Shown: piece by piece, positions 53,540-62,711 of the stretch | Numbering within the stretch: position 1 is the first letter of the stretch | How the letters are laid out: every line of letters begins with the position of its first letter | NCBI RefSeq assembly: GCF_027533845.1 | Contig: NZ_JAPZVN010000029.1 | Location: 1-64,000, forward strand | Direction: 5' to 3' | Length of the DNA: 64,000 nt | Origin: Streptomyces sp. RPT161 | Lineage (GTDB): Bacteria; Actinomycetota; Actinomycetes; Streptomycetales; Streptomycetaceae | The notes under the pieces: model-generated | Told to the model about the DNA's origin: nothing | The model's input: the letters and a program-made list of their open reading frames with translations, nothing else | Databases searched by the model: none | Translations under genes and position numbers: made by a program

Positions 53540-54876
53540 GGGAACTTCCTCTTTCGAGTGACCATGGTCCCTTCTCGGTGGGCTGACGTCCCGGTCGTGT
53601 GCGGGACCGGGACGCCGGACACCTCGGGACGGCGCTCGGGGGCGGCGGCGATCTGGACGGCAGCCGTGGCCAGCAGGCATGTGAGGCCGCCGATGAGCAG
53701 GCCGTAGCGGGCGCCGAGGGCTTCGGCGACCCATCCGACGAGGGGGGCGCCGACGGGAGTGCCGCCCAGGAGGACGAGGAAGTACACGGACAGCACACGA
53801 CCGCGCATACGGGGATCGGCGTTGAGTTGGACCATGGCGTTGGCCATCGTGGTCACCAGTACGGCTGCGAAGCCCGTCGGTACGAGAAGGGCGGCGAACG
53901 CGGTGGGCACGGGCATGAGGCCGACCGCGGCTTCCAGCGCCCCGAACACCGCGGCCATGCACAGCAGTTGACGCATGGTGGGTGGCCGGGACCGGTCCGC
54001 GCCACGGAGCGCGCCGAGCAGGCTGCCCGCGGCGTAGGCGCAGGACAGGGAGCCGAACGCGGTGGCACCTGAGTGGAAGACCTTGGTGGCCATGAGGGAG
54101 ATCGTCACCTGGAAGTTGAGCCCGAAGGTGCCGATGGCTCCGGCGAGTGCGATCGGCAGCAGCAGGCCCGGGCTGGAGCGGATGTGCCGTAGCGCATCGG
54201 TCAGGCGCACATCGTGGGGTGCGCTGCGCGGGGTGGGGTGCAGTTCGGCGGTGCGCAGGGTGGCCAGCACGGCCAGGACCGCCAGGTAGGAGGCGGCGTT
54301 CAGCAGGAAGACCGGGCCGGTCCCCACGGCCGCGATGGTGAGCCCTGCGGCGGCTGGGCCGAGGAGGCGTGCGGCGTTGAACTGGGCGGCGTTCACGCTC
54401 ACGGCGCTGGGCACCTGGTCTCGTTCGACCATCTCGCCGATGAACGCGTTTCTGGCGGGACCGTCCACGGCGGTCGCGGCACCGAGGGCCAAGGCCAGTA
54501 GGCAGACCTGCCAGACGCGCACCATACCGCTGATCGTCAGAGCGCCGAGCAGGAGGGCTTGAAGTGCCATCAGGCTCTGGGCCACGATCAGCAGCCGTCG
54601 CCTGGAACAGGCATCGGCGATCACGCCGCCCCACAGCCCGAAGAGGGTCTGCGGGAGGAACTGCAGGGCGGTGACGAGACCGACTGCGGTGCCGCTGTGG
54701 TGGGTGAGTTGGAGCACCAGCCAGTCCTGGGCCGCGCGGTGCATCCAGGTGCCCACGTTGGACACCAGTTGCCCGATCACGTAGCGGCGGAAGTTGCGGT
54801 TGCCCAGGGTGCGCAGTGCCTGCTGACCGGGCCGCCGCGCCTTCGGTTGGGAGCGCTCAGTCACCGTGTCGGACAA
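53536..54876 (-). CDS. MFS exporter, EntS/MFS_3 type, probable siderophore efflux
   Basis: About 446 residues and 12 helices. NFRRYVIGQLVSNVGTWMHR and AQDWLVLQLTHHSGTAVGLV, followed by GLWGGVIADACSRRRLL, mark the EntS-like branch. The start is TTG 54876 (GGAG 6 nt upstream) or GTG 54864. Either overlaps the decarboxylase stop. Position argues for export of the siderophore built by the upstream synthetases. Confidence 0.82.
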   Translation of the reverse strand: MSDTVTERSQPKARRPGQQALRTLGNRNFRRYVIGQLVSNVGTWMHRAAQDWLVLQLTHHSGTAVGLVTALQFLPQTLFGLWGGVIADACSRRRLLIVAQSLMALQALLLGALTISGMVRVWQVCLLALALGAATAVDGPARNAFIGEMVERDQVPSAVSVNAAQFNAARLLGPAAAGLTIAAVGTGPVFLLNAASYLAVLAVLATLRTAELHPTPRSAPHDVRLTDALRHIRSSPGLLLPIALAGAIGTFGLNFQVTISLMATKVFHSGATAFGSLSCAYAAGSLLGALRGADRSRPPTMRQLLCMAAVFGALEAAVGLMPVPTAFAALLVPTGFAAVLVTTMANAMVQLNADPRMRGRVLSVYFLVLLGGTPVGAPLVGWVAEALGARYGLLIGGLTCLLATAAVQIAAAPERRPEVSGVPVPHTTGTSAHREGTMVTRKRKFP

Positions 54877-56113
54877 GTCGTTCTCCAGTGCCCTGTACTG
54901 ACCACTGACAGTCTGCGGTGGTTGCCGCAGGTGTGGGGCGCCGCTCGTCGTCCAGGTAGTGGAAGCCCGGCTCGGGATGCATGAGGAAGTCGTGGTGGGA
55001 GATGTTCCAGGCATACGCCCCCGCCATGGCGAACGCCACGCGGTCACCGCTGCGCAGCCGGACCACGGGCACACGGCTGGCCAGGACGTCCTTGGGGGTG
55101 CACAGTTGGCCGACCAATGTCACCGGTTCCAAGCGGACCGCGCTCCTCGGCCAGGACCAGGCCCAGGTGTCCGAAGGGATGATCTCGAAAGGCTGGTCGT
55201 GCCCCCTGGTGGCCGGGGTACGCAGGTGGTGGGTGCCACCGCCCACCACGGCGAACGCCTCACCGTGACTGCGCTTGACGTCCAGCACGCGCGTCACGTA
55301 CCAGCCGCAGTACGCCCCGATGGAGCGGCCCGGCTCGATGCGCACCGTCAGTCCGGGGTGGCCGGCCAGCAGGCGGCGAAGACCGGTACCGAAGGCCGAC
55401 CAGTCGAAGACGCGCTCGGGCTCCTCGTAGTCGACGCCCATGCCGCCGCCCACGTTGACCTCGTCGAGAGGCAGCCCGTGTGCTCGCGTCCAGTCGGCGG
55501 CCCATCCGACGACGCGCTCGACCAGGGCGAGTTGGGCGGGGGCGTCGAGGCCGCTGGCCAGATGCGCGTGGACACCGCGCAGCCGGATCCGCGGGTGTGC
55601 CGCGAGGATCCGCAGACAGGCATCGAGTTGCGCGGGGTCCATGCCGAACGGGCTCGGGCGGCCCCCCATGACGAGCGGCAACCGGCCCAGTGGAAGTGGA
55701 GGGTTGACCCGTAGCAGTACGTCCACCGTGCGTTCGCCGACGAGTGTGGTGAGGACGCGCAGTTCGTGCTGGCTTTCCACATGCACGCGCTCGACGCCCG
55801 CCTCCAGCGCGTGCGACAGCTCGCGGGCGGTCTTGCCCGGCCCGCCGAACGCGATGCGGGACGTCGGGAACAGGCGCCGGACGTGCCGCAGTTCACCGGC
55901 CGAGGCGACCTCGAATCCGTCGACGCGCTCGCCCAGAGTGCGCAGCAGCCGAGGATCGGAGTTGGCCTTGGCCGCGTAGAACAGTTCCACGCGGTCGGGC
56001 AGCGCGGACCGGATCGTGCGGGTGTGACTGCGCAGGGCGGCCAGATCGTAGACGTAGGCGGGCAGTTGGTCATCGGACAGGCCCTGGATGTGCTGCAGAA
56101 GCTTCGCTCTCAC
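54857..56113 (-). CDS. Fold-type III PLP decarboxylase, SbnH/PvsE-like
   Basis: A 418-residue enzyme of the LysA/ornithine decarboxylase family. PLP lysine Lys49 is in LFYAAKANSDPRLLR. HLASGLDAPAQ and VNVGGGMGVDYEEPERVF follow, and RIEPGRSIGAY binds phosphate. Instead of the LysA CESGD motif it has CTPKDV, as I recall for siderophore decarboxylases. These act on citryl-diamino-acid or free diamino-acid intermediates. GTGA overlap with the upstream synthetase. An exact substrate cannot be read from sequence. Confidence 0.85.
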   Translation of the reverse strand: MRAKLLQHIQGLSDDQLPAYVYDLAALRSHTRTIRSALPDRVELFYAAKANSDPRLLRTLGERVDGFEVASAGELRHVRRLFPTSRIAFGGPGKTARELSHALEAGVERVHVESQHELRVLTTLVGERTVDVLLRVNPPLPLGRLPLVMGGRPSPFGMDPAQLDACLRILAAHPRIRLRGVHAHLASGLDAPAQLALVERVVGWAADWTRAHGLPLDEVNVGGGMGVDYEEPERVFDWSAFGTGLRRLLAGHPGLTVRIEPGRSIGAYCGWYVTRVLDVKRSHGEAFAVVGGGTHHLRTPATRGHDQPFEIIPSDTWAWSWPRSAVRLEPVTLVGQLCTPKDVLASRVPVVRLRSGDRVAFAMAGAYAWNISHHDFLMHPEPGFHYLDDERRPTPAATTADCQWSVQGTGERLVRHGD

Positions 56114-57798
56114 AGCGCCGCACCTCGTGGGAAGTCGGCGGCGAGCGGGCTCGGCAACGGCACGTAGGTCGCGTACCGGTCCGCCTTGCGCTCCCAACGC
56201 AGTAGAAGGTTGGCCTTGGCGGGCAGCGGCACGCCCGACAGCAGTGCCCGCAGACGCGGCGGGTCACCTGCCGTGCGCGCGAAGCAGCCGAGGTGGTCGC
56301 GGACCAGTCCCCACAGCGCGGGCTCCAGACCAGGGCTGACGTCGGCCAGCGCGCCGAGCAGTTCGGCGACGTGGTTGACCAGAAGGCAGTAGACGACCCT
56401 GTCCCAACCGCGTTCGGCACTGTGGCTGAGCGGCCCCCGCACCTCCTCGTCCAGCCCGGCCAGGGCCGAACGGTGGTGGTCCGGGACCAGCTTGGTTCCT
56501 TCCAGGTCGCGGAAGAGGACCTGAGCAGGCCGACCGTCGCTGCGCACCCCGATGAGGACGTTCTGCAGATGCGGCTCCAGGACGACGCCGTGCTCGAAGT
56601 AGGCGGCGAGCACCGGTGGCAGCAGCAGCCGCAGATAGTCGTCCCACCAGGCCAGCGGATCGGTGTCGGCGCGGGCGAGCAGGTGTGAGATGTGCGCCGG
56701 GCTGTTCGGGTACTCGTCGGCGACGGCGGCGGCCAGCAGCGGTGTGACGCCGGACAGCAGATGCTTCCGTACGCCCTCGCGCACGATCACGCCGAAGCCC
56801 TCCACCACCTCTCGATCGCCGCGGCCGTCCCCGAGGCCGAGAGTGCGGTACCCGGGCTCGGCCAGCAGCGCACAACCGGGGTGCCGGGTGGCCAGTCCGG
56901 CGAAGATCGGCTGCAGGATCCGGTTCAGGGCGACGGAGCCCGACAACTCGTAGAAGGCGTTCTTGCGCACGCAGTTGGTCAGCCGGACGTTCAAGCTGAA
57001 CTTCAAGAACACATCGCTGTCCGGCTCGTAGACGGTGCGCACCGAAGAGGTGGGCGCGACGGGCGGCCCGCCGGGACCGAGGTCCACGACATCCCCGCGG
57101 GCCAGCGCGGCACGCAACGCGGCGTTCGCGGACAGCATCCGGAACTGCCACGGGTGCGCGGGCAGCACGCGGAACCCCGGCGCCGCCGGGTGAAGCCGGT
57201 CCAGAGCGCTGTGGTCACCCTCCGCCCGCACCAGGTCAGCGCGGACCGCGAGATAGCGCAGCGGAAAACGTGACCCGGTCTCCGGACCGTACGCCAGCCA
57301 GTCCTGGGGGTCCCCGTCGCGGGCCTTGGGGGCGGGGTGGAATCGGTGGCCGTAGACGAGGGACTGCTCCGACGCGACGTACGCGCACGACGGCGCCGCC
57401 AGGTCGCCGCGGGCCTCCAGCACCGCGCGGACGGTCCCGTGGCTCGCGGCCACCTGGCCCAGGAACTCCTCGTTGTCCACGCCCGTGCGCAAGGTCAACT
57501 CGTCACGCACCAAAGCGGCCAGCTGATCCCATTCGAGCGCGGACCATACCGCACCGTCCTGGCGCTCGACCGGTCCGCTGAACCTGTGCGCACCGATCAT
57601 CGAGACGCGGCGCAGGGGAACTCGCAGCAGGACGCCGCGGCGGGGGAGGCGCACCAGCAGGTGCTCGTTCGCGACGACGACCTGGCGCTCGGGCGAAGAC
57701 ACCTCGCGGATGAGGCAGTTGATCAGAGTGTGGGCGGTCACGGTGCCAGCGGTCTGCGCCGGTGTACCGGCCGGAGCCACAACGATCGGGACGGTCAT
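56110..57798 (-). CDS. IucA/IucC-family siderophore synthetase 1
   Basis: A 562-residue NRPS-independent synthetase. PAHPWQFRMLSANAAL, FLKFSLNVRLTNCVRKNAFY, YFEHGVVLEPHLQNVLIGV and FRDLEGTKLV are the nucleotide- and substrate-binding motifs. It makes an amide or ester between a carboxylate such as citrate and an amine or alcohol. ATGA overlap with synthetase 2, GTGA with the decarboxylase. It is not close to DesD. Confidence 0.9.
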   Translation of the reverse strand: MTVPIVVAPAGTPAQTAGTVTAHTLINCLIREVSSPERQVVVANEHLLVRLPRRGVLLRVPLRRVSMIGAHRFSGPVERQDGAVWSALEWDQLAALVRDELTLRTGVDNEEFLGQVAASHGTVRAVLEARGDLAAPSCAYVASEQSLVYGHRFHPAPKARDGDPQDWLAYGPETGSRFPLRYLAVRADLVRAEGDHSALDRLHPAAPGFRVLPAHPWQFRMLSANAALRAALARGDVVDLGPGGPPVAPTSSVRTVYEPDSDVFLKFSLNVRLTNCVRKNAFYELSGSVALNRILQPIFAGLATRHPGCALLAEPGYRTLGLGDGRGDREVVEGFGVIVREGVRKHLLSGVTPLLAAAVADEYPNSPAHISHLLARADTDPLAWWDDYLRLLLPPVLAAYFEHGVVLEPHLQNVLIGVRSDGRPAQVLFRDLEGTKLVPDHHRSALAGLDEEVRGPLSHSAERGWDRVVYCLLVNHVAELLGALADVSPGLEPALWGLVRDHLGCFARTAGDPPRLRALLSGVPLPAKANLLLRWERKADRYATYVPLPSPLAADFPRGAAL

Positions 57799-59411
57799 CT
57801 GGCGTCATCCCCTCGGCCGCGATTGGGCGCGCTGGCCAGCGGGTTGGGAACGCCCACCCACTGTGCCTTTCCCGGCTCGTCGGCGAGCCGCATGGCCGTT
57901 GTGGCCTTCAGCGGCCAGTGTTCGCCGAAGAAGGCCTCCTCATCACCGTTGTCGGGCCGCAGATCGGCGTAGACACGCCGCGCCACGGCGGCGACCGAGG
58001 CCCACAACGCCCCCGGGTCGGCCCCGCGCGCACGGCAGAGCACGGACACCAGCTCGCTGAACACCCCGCTGAGCAACGCACCGAACAACTTGTTGCGGAG
58101 GGCCTGGACGTCGTCGCCCGCGCGGTCACCAGTCAGTGGCGGAAGTTCGAGGGCGTGCTCGGCCAAGCGCCGCGGGCTCACCCGGACACCGTCCAGGTCC
58201 CGGTACAGCACCCGCACCGGCCGCCCCTCGCTCAGTACCACCAGTGTGTTCTGGCCATGGGCCTCCAACGCGACTCCCATCGACAGCAGGGTCAACGCGG
58301 GGGGTAGCACCAACTCGGCGAAGTCAACGAGCCACGTCGCGGCGTCTCCCGACACCACAGCTGCACCGGTGGCATGGACAGCGGTGAGCGGCACGGCGAC
58401 CTCGCCGGGGCCGAGGAAGCGTTCGTACGACTCGCGCACCATCACCGCCAGGCTCGGACAGGGGAGCCCTCCGACGCGTACCGCACCACCACCCACCTCG
58501 CGCAGGATGCGGAGACACCCGCCGTAACCGGCCTTGTCCACCACGGCCGACACGAAGTCCGACAGCACCGGGCCATCGGTGACCTCCGCAGGCGAGATCG
58601 TCCGCCGGTAGTTGGTGACCTGGACGTCCAAGGAGGTCTTGATGTGATGGCCCGGCAGGGCGTCCAGAGGTGCCACGGTACGCAGCGACAGCAGCGGGCG
58701 GGAGCTGATCCGTCGATCGATGGTGAACAGTTCCGGATACCGCGGGACCACATGATCGCGCTGCCACGGGTGCACCGGGACCAGAACCGTCCCGCCCTCC
58801 CGCAACTCCTCCGGCCACCTGCCCGCCTCCAGCCAGCGGTCGACCGGAACGGCCAACAGCGCGAGATCGACCACGGGCCGGTGCTCCGGCGCGTAAGCCA
58901 GTACTTCCGCCATCGACAGCCCGATACGGGTGCGGCAACACGGATGCTGCGGATGACCGTCGACCACCGCCTGTTCGGCGTCGATGGAGCTTTTCACCGG
59001 GCGTGGTGCCCCACCGGCAGCGGCACGGGCCAAAGCCAGGTTGACGACGCTGTTGCCCAACTCATCGGCCAGCGCTCGCGCCCTCGGTGTGTTCGGCGCC
59101 ATGGCCGCGAGCAGTTCCACCGGATCCGTGATCGGTCCCGACGGCCCCTCGACCGAGAAGTCCGACGGCACCTGGGCGAAACGCTCGGCACACGCCGCCT
59201 CCCCCACCAGTCGGCCACGGTGCCTCAACTCCACTATCAGCGTCTCCCCCTGAGCACGCACACCCCGCACCCCTGGCAGCGGCTCGCGCGCCAAGGCTCC
59301 CCACAACCGGCCGAGAACAGTCGCACGCGACCCCGGCAGCTCCGCCGAGAACGCCTCGGCGAGCTCCGGGCGCACCGCTCTGACCTCGTCGACCACTGTG
59401 TCCCGCACGCT
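57795..59411 (-). CDS. IucA/IucC-family siderophore synthetase 2
   Basis: A 538-residue synthetase, first gene of the operon. GHPQHPCCRTRIGLS, VPVHPWQRDHVVPRYPELF, HHIKTSLDVQVTNYRRTISP, ALEAHGQNTLVVL and YRDLDGVRVS are the family motifs. The start is GTG 59411, with GGAGG 6 nt upstream; ATG 59453 has none. Two synthetases plus one decarboxylase and an exporter recall staphyloferrin B, vibrioferrin or achromobactin loci. Confidence 0.9.
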   Translation of the reverse strand, partial: SVRDTVVDEVRAVRPELAEAFSAELPGSRATVLGRLWGALAREPLPGVRGVRAQGETLIVELRHRGRLVGEAACAERFAQVPSDFSVEGPSGPITDPVELLAAMAPNTPRARALADELGNSVVNLALARAAAGGAPRPVKSSIDAEQAVVDGHPQHPCCRTRIGLSMAEVLAYAPEHRPVVDLALLAVPVDRWLEAGRWPEELREGGTVLVPVHPWQRDHVVPRYPELFTIDRRISSRPLLSLRTVAPLDALPGHHIKTSLDVQVTNYRRTISPAEVTDGPVLSDFVSAVVDKAGYGGCLRILREVGGGAVRVGGLPCPSLAVMVRESYERFLGPGEVAVPLTAVHATGAAVVSGDAATWLVDFAELVLPPALTLLSMGVALEAHGQNTLVVLSEGRPVRVLYRDLDGVRVSPRRLAEHALELPPLTGDRAGDDVQALRNKLFGALLSGVFSELVSVLCRARGADPGALWASVAAVARRVYADLRPDNGDEEAFFGEHWPLKATTAMRLADEPGKAQWVGVPNPLASAPNRGRGDDAR

Positions 59412-59564
59412 CCACCTCCACCCGTTCACAGACCGCTTCGCCGCTGACGGCATAGCACCGACACTAGGGACAGCCGGGTGAGCAAAGGGCCAGCAAGATG
59501 CCAGGGGACGGCCAGCACGAGACCAAGAATTCGGCTGCGGCAGCGCGACCCGCGCCGATCGTCG

Positions 59565-59578
59565 TGTTCGCGCGAACA
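59565..59578. promoter_or_regulatory. 14-bp perfect palindrome between divergent siderophore genes
   Basis: TGTTCGCGCGAACA at 59565-59578 lies in the gap between synthetase 2 (start 59411, minus) and the DHA2 transporter (start about 59714, plus). It is the only strong palindrome I see there. I found no iron-box match in the gap. Confidence 0.5.
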
Positions 59579-59713
59579 TGAGTACCGGTCAACTCACACC
59601 TGCCACTTTCCCCCCTTCGATGGGTTCCCTTCGGCATGCCGGAGCGGAGGCCGTGTGCATCAGCGAACCTACGCATACGACAAATCACCCTATTGGCTCT
59701 CATTAGCGCTTAC

Positions 59714-61186
59714 ATGAAGGGGAAGGGGTCGGCGTGCGCCGCGGTCGCGATGAAGAAACGTAGAGCCTCCACGTCCGCCGGGGAGGGCGAGAGATGGCCC
59801 AGCCAGTTGCGCCTGACGATGTTCGTCGTCCTGATGGGCGCGGTCATGCTCAACCTCGATTCGTCCATCGTCCATGTCGCACTGCGGTCGCTGGCCACTG
59901 GCCTGCGCATGCCGTTGGGGACCGCGCAGTGGATCGTCACGGTCTATCTCCTGGCGTTCGCGGCGGCCGTCCCGACAAGCACCTGGAGCACCCAGCGATT
60001 TGGCCCGGAGCGGGTCCATGCGACCGCCCTCGGCGTCTTCACCGCCGCGACCGCGCTGTGCGGTCTGACCGACGCTCCATGGCAGCTCATCGCCATCCGT
60101 GCCGTGCAGGGCGCTGGCGGTGGACTGATCAGTTCGGTCAGCCGGATCATGCTGGTCACCGCGGCCGGGCCCCAGCGGCTACCGAGGGCGCTGGCCGCCC
60201 TCGGGATTCCGCTGATGGTGGTCTCGGTCGTCGGGCCGCTGATGGGCGGCGGGTTGTTGAAGTGCCTGGGATGGCGTTCGATCTTCTTCCTCGACGTGCC
60301 GGTCGGCGTCCTCGCGACGCTGCTCTCCTGTCGGCTGGTCGAGCCTCGGCCGTCCCGTCCCAAGCCGTCGCTCGACGTGGTCGGTTTGCTACTGGTCTCC
60401 CCCGGACTGGCCGGTGTGGTGTACGCGCTTTCCGATGCCAGCCGGGTCAGCGGGCTCGGCTCCCCGGACGTGGTGGTCCCGCTGTGCGCCGGGTCCGCGC
60501 TCCTGGCGGCCTTCGTCGTGTGGTCGCTTCGGGGCAGCAGCCCGCTACTGGATCTGCGGCTCTACCGGAACGTGGTGTTCAGAGCGGCCGCGCAGTCGAC
60601 GCTGGCTACCGGCGCCGTGGTTTTCGGCGGAGCGATCCTGCTCCCGCTGTATCTGCAGAGCGTCCGAGGCGACGACACCTGGCGGACCGGTCTGCTCGTG
60701 GCGCCGCAGGGGCTGGGGACGGCCGCCGCGCTGTGGCTGTCCGCTCGACTGTTCGAGCGGATCGGGAGCACCTCCGTGCTGGTCGGCAGCGGCGCCGTAC
60801 TGCTCGCCACCCTTCCGTTCGCCTTCCTGACGACGACCACACCGTACTGGTGGCTGATCACCGCCACGATGCTCCGGGGCGCGTGCGTCGGGCTGGCGCT
60901 GTATCCGGCGATGACGGCCGCGTACCGGACGCTGCCGCCCGCACACATCGGCCAAGCGAGCACACAGTTCAACGCACTTGAGCACATTGGCGGTTCACTG
61001 GGGACGGCGGCACCCGTCCTGCTCATGTCCCGCCTGTCCCATGCCCACAGCCATGCTCCGATGTACAGGGCACACGCGGTCGATGTCGCTTACTGGGTGC
61101 TGATCGCGGTCAGCGTGTGCGGCCTGGTACCCGCGTCCGCGCTGGTGGCCGCGCAGCGCCGGGGCCAGCGGCCTGACCCCGGATGA
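59714..61186 (+). CDS. MFS transporter, DHA2 family, second siderophore locus
   Basis: About 490 residues and 14 helices. VMLNLDSSIVHVALRSL is the helix-1 motif and RAVQGAGGGLISSVSRIMLV the helix-5 antiporter motif. The start is uncertain: ATG 59714 or 59750, neither with a good ribosome site. Being divergent from the synthetase operon, it may export the siderophore or a precursor. General drug efflux is the alternative. Confidence 0.82.
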   Translation: MKGKGSACAAVAMKKRRASTSAGEGERWPSQLRLTMFVVLMGAVMLNLDSSIVHVALRSLATGLRMPLGTAQWIVTVYLLAFAAAVPTSTWSTQRFGPERVHATALGVFTAATALCGLTDAPWQLIAIRAVQGAGGGLISSVSRIMLVTAAGPQRLPRALAALGIPLMVVSVVGPLMGGGLLKCLGWRSIFFLDVPVGVLATLLSCRLVEPRPSRPKPSLDVVGLLLVSPGLAGVVYALSDASRVSGLGSPDVVVPLCAGSALLAAFVVWSLRGSSPLLDLRLYRNVVFRAAAQSTLATGAVVFGGAILLPLYLQSVRGDDTWRTGLLVAPQGLGTAAALWLSARLFERIGSTSVLVGSGAVLLATLPFAFLTTTTPYWWLITATMLRGACVGLALYPAMTAAYRTLPPAHIGQASTQFNALEHIGGSLGTAAPVLLMSRLSHAHSHAPMYRAHAVDVAYWVLIAVSVCGLVPASALVAAQRRGQRPDPG

Positions 61187-61308
61187 ACCTCGGTCCCACC
61201 AAGCCGTGACCACCGGACTCCGGCCGGCTCCGGGCCGGTACTGCGCCGGGAACCGAGAGTTTGTTGATCGCTCAAGGCTGGGAGTCGATTGCCTCTTGCA
61301 GGCCCTCG

Positions 61309-62643
61309 TCACTTGTGGTCGCGGAGGAAGGCGGGGATGTCACCACGGGTCGGGTAGTTCGGCAAGGGCGCCGGCCTGTCCTGGAGGAACGCGGTGATGG
61401 CGGCGAGGGCCCGTTGGTCGTTGTTGTCGAGGCCGTTCCACATGTGGTGTCCGACTGCGGGCATGTACTGCGTGCGGCGGATGGCGGGGTCGTCGGCGAG
61501 GACGGCGGTCTCCCACTGCCGGACCTGGGAGGAGCACTCGGCGATCATCAGCATCGCAGGCGTCCGGGAGCGCCTCAACTGCGGGGCGATGGAGGGTGAG
61601 TCCATGATCGTCTGCTGGACGCGGAGGCTGGCGGCGGGACTGAAGGAGAAGTTCCGCGCGGTGTCCTCGACGGGAATGCGGTGCGCGTCCCGCGCGCAGT
61701 AGCCGGACGCGGTGTCGCTGCCGAGATCGGCGGCGGTGAACGCGTTGTCACCCTCGGCCTGTCCCACCAGCCCGCTGTCGGGGCTGAGCAGCCCGAGTTT
61801 CATGAGGCCGAACGCGACGGCGTAGCGCGGGACTTGCGTCGAGCGCGGTCCGGTCATGGCCGGTGCGAGGCCACGTGCGGACGGTCGCCCCTCGTGCCCG
61901 GTGATACGCGCGGTGGGGCCGTCCATCGGGCCGGGCTCCGCGATGATCGCCCGATGGACGTGCGCGGCGACGCGCGGGTCGGCCAGGCCCCGGGTGAGTA
62001 TGACCGCGCCCGAGGAGAATCCCAGGACGTCGACCCTGCCCTTGCCCAGCCGGTCGACGAAGGCGCCGAGGTCGCGGACCGACCTGGAGATCGTGTACTG
62101 GCCCATGGGAAGCAGGTCGCTGCGTCCGCCACCGGCCTGCTCGTAGGCGTAGACGTCGTAGCCCTGCCGCGCCAGGAGTTGCAGGAACCGGTGGTCGAGT
62201 ACCGAAATGCCGCGCACCGGACCGCCGTTGAGGTACACGAGCGGCACGGGGTGCCGGATGCCGGCGTTCGCCGACGGGTAGTGGTACACCGCGACTCGGC
62301 TGCCCGTGGCCAGGCTCCAGTGCTGTGTGGCCACGAACGGCAGGGCTGGTGGGGACCGTCGCGCCGTGGGCACGGTCGGGATGCAGACCGATGCCGTCAA
62401 CGCCGCCGCGACGGCCACCGGCAGGAACGGCACGAGCCGCGCCCGCCAGGCACGGCGCCGACCCCGCCACAGTGCGGCGACGATCGCGGCTCCGAGGGTC
62501 GCCGCCCACGCGGTGAGCCCCGAGCCCGCCCCGTCCGTGAGGACGATCAGCGTCAGGAAGACGGCGATCAGTCCCACGACGGCGGCTGCAGCCGACGGCA
62601 GGCGGCCGGAGAAGCGGACAGCACGTATGGCAGACGGTGGCAT
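61309..62643 (-). CDS. Membrane-anchored alpha/beta hydrolase
   Basis: A 444-residue protein. Three N-terminal hydrophobic segments (about residues 16-36, 42-58 and 70-88) tether an alpha/beta hydrolase domain: VPLVYLNGGPVRG (oxyanion region), YEQAGGGRSD, nucleophile Ser in VDVLGFSSGAVIL, and histidine in AVGHHMWNGLD. This resembles proline-iminopeptidase-like hydrolases. GGGAG lies 6 nt before ATG 62643. The divergent TetR probably controls it. Confidence 0.82.
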   Translation of the reverse strand: MPPSAIRAVRFSGRLPSAAAAVVGLIAVFLTLIVLTDGAGSGLTAWAATLGAAIVAALWRGRRRAWRARLVPFLPVAVAAALTASVCIPTVPTARRSPPALPFVATQHWSLATGSRVAVYHYPSANAGIRHPVPLVYLNGGPVRGISVLDHRFLQLLARQGYDVYAYEQAGGGRSDLLPMGQYTISRSVRDLGAFVDRLGKGRVDVLGFSSGAVILTRGLADPRVAAHVHRAIIAEPGPMDGPTARITGHEGRPSARGLAPAMTGPRSTQVPRYAVAFGLMKLGLLSPDSGLVGQAEGDNAFTAADLGSDTASGYCARDAHRIPVEDTARNFSFSPAASLRVQQTIMDSPSIAPQLRRSRTPAMLMIAECSSQVRQWETAVLADDPAIRRTQYMPAVGHHMWNGLDNNDQRALAAITAFLQDRPAPLPNYPTRGDIPAFLRDHK

Positions 62644-62658
62644 GGCAGTCTCCCGACA

Positions 62659-62682
62659 GTTTCAAAACGCTGTTTCAAAACG
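62659..62682. promoter_or_regulatory. Direct repeat of GTTTCAAAACG, candidate TetR operator
   Basis: GTTTCAAAACG occurs at 62659-62669 and again at 62672-62682, a 13-bp period, in the 68-bp gap between the hydrolase and TetR starts. The compact divergent promoter makes it the likely regulator site. Confidence 0.55.
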
Positions 62683-62711
62683 ACGTTATCAGAACGGGTA
62701 GGCTGGTCTCC

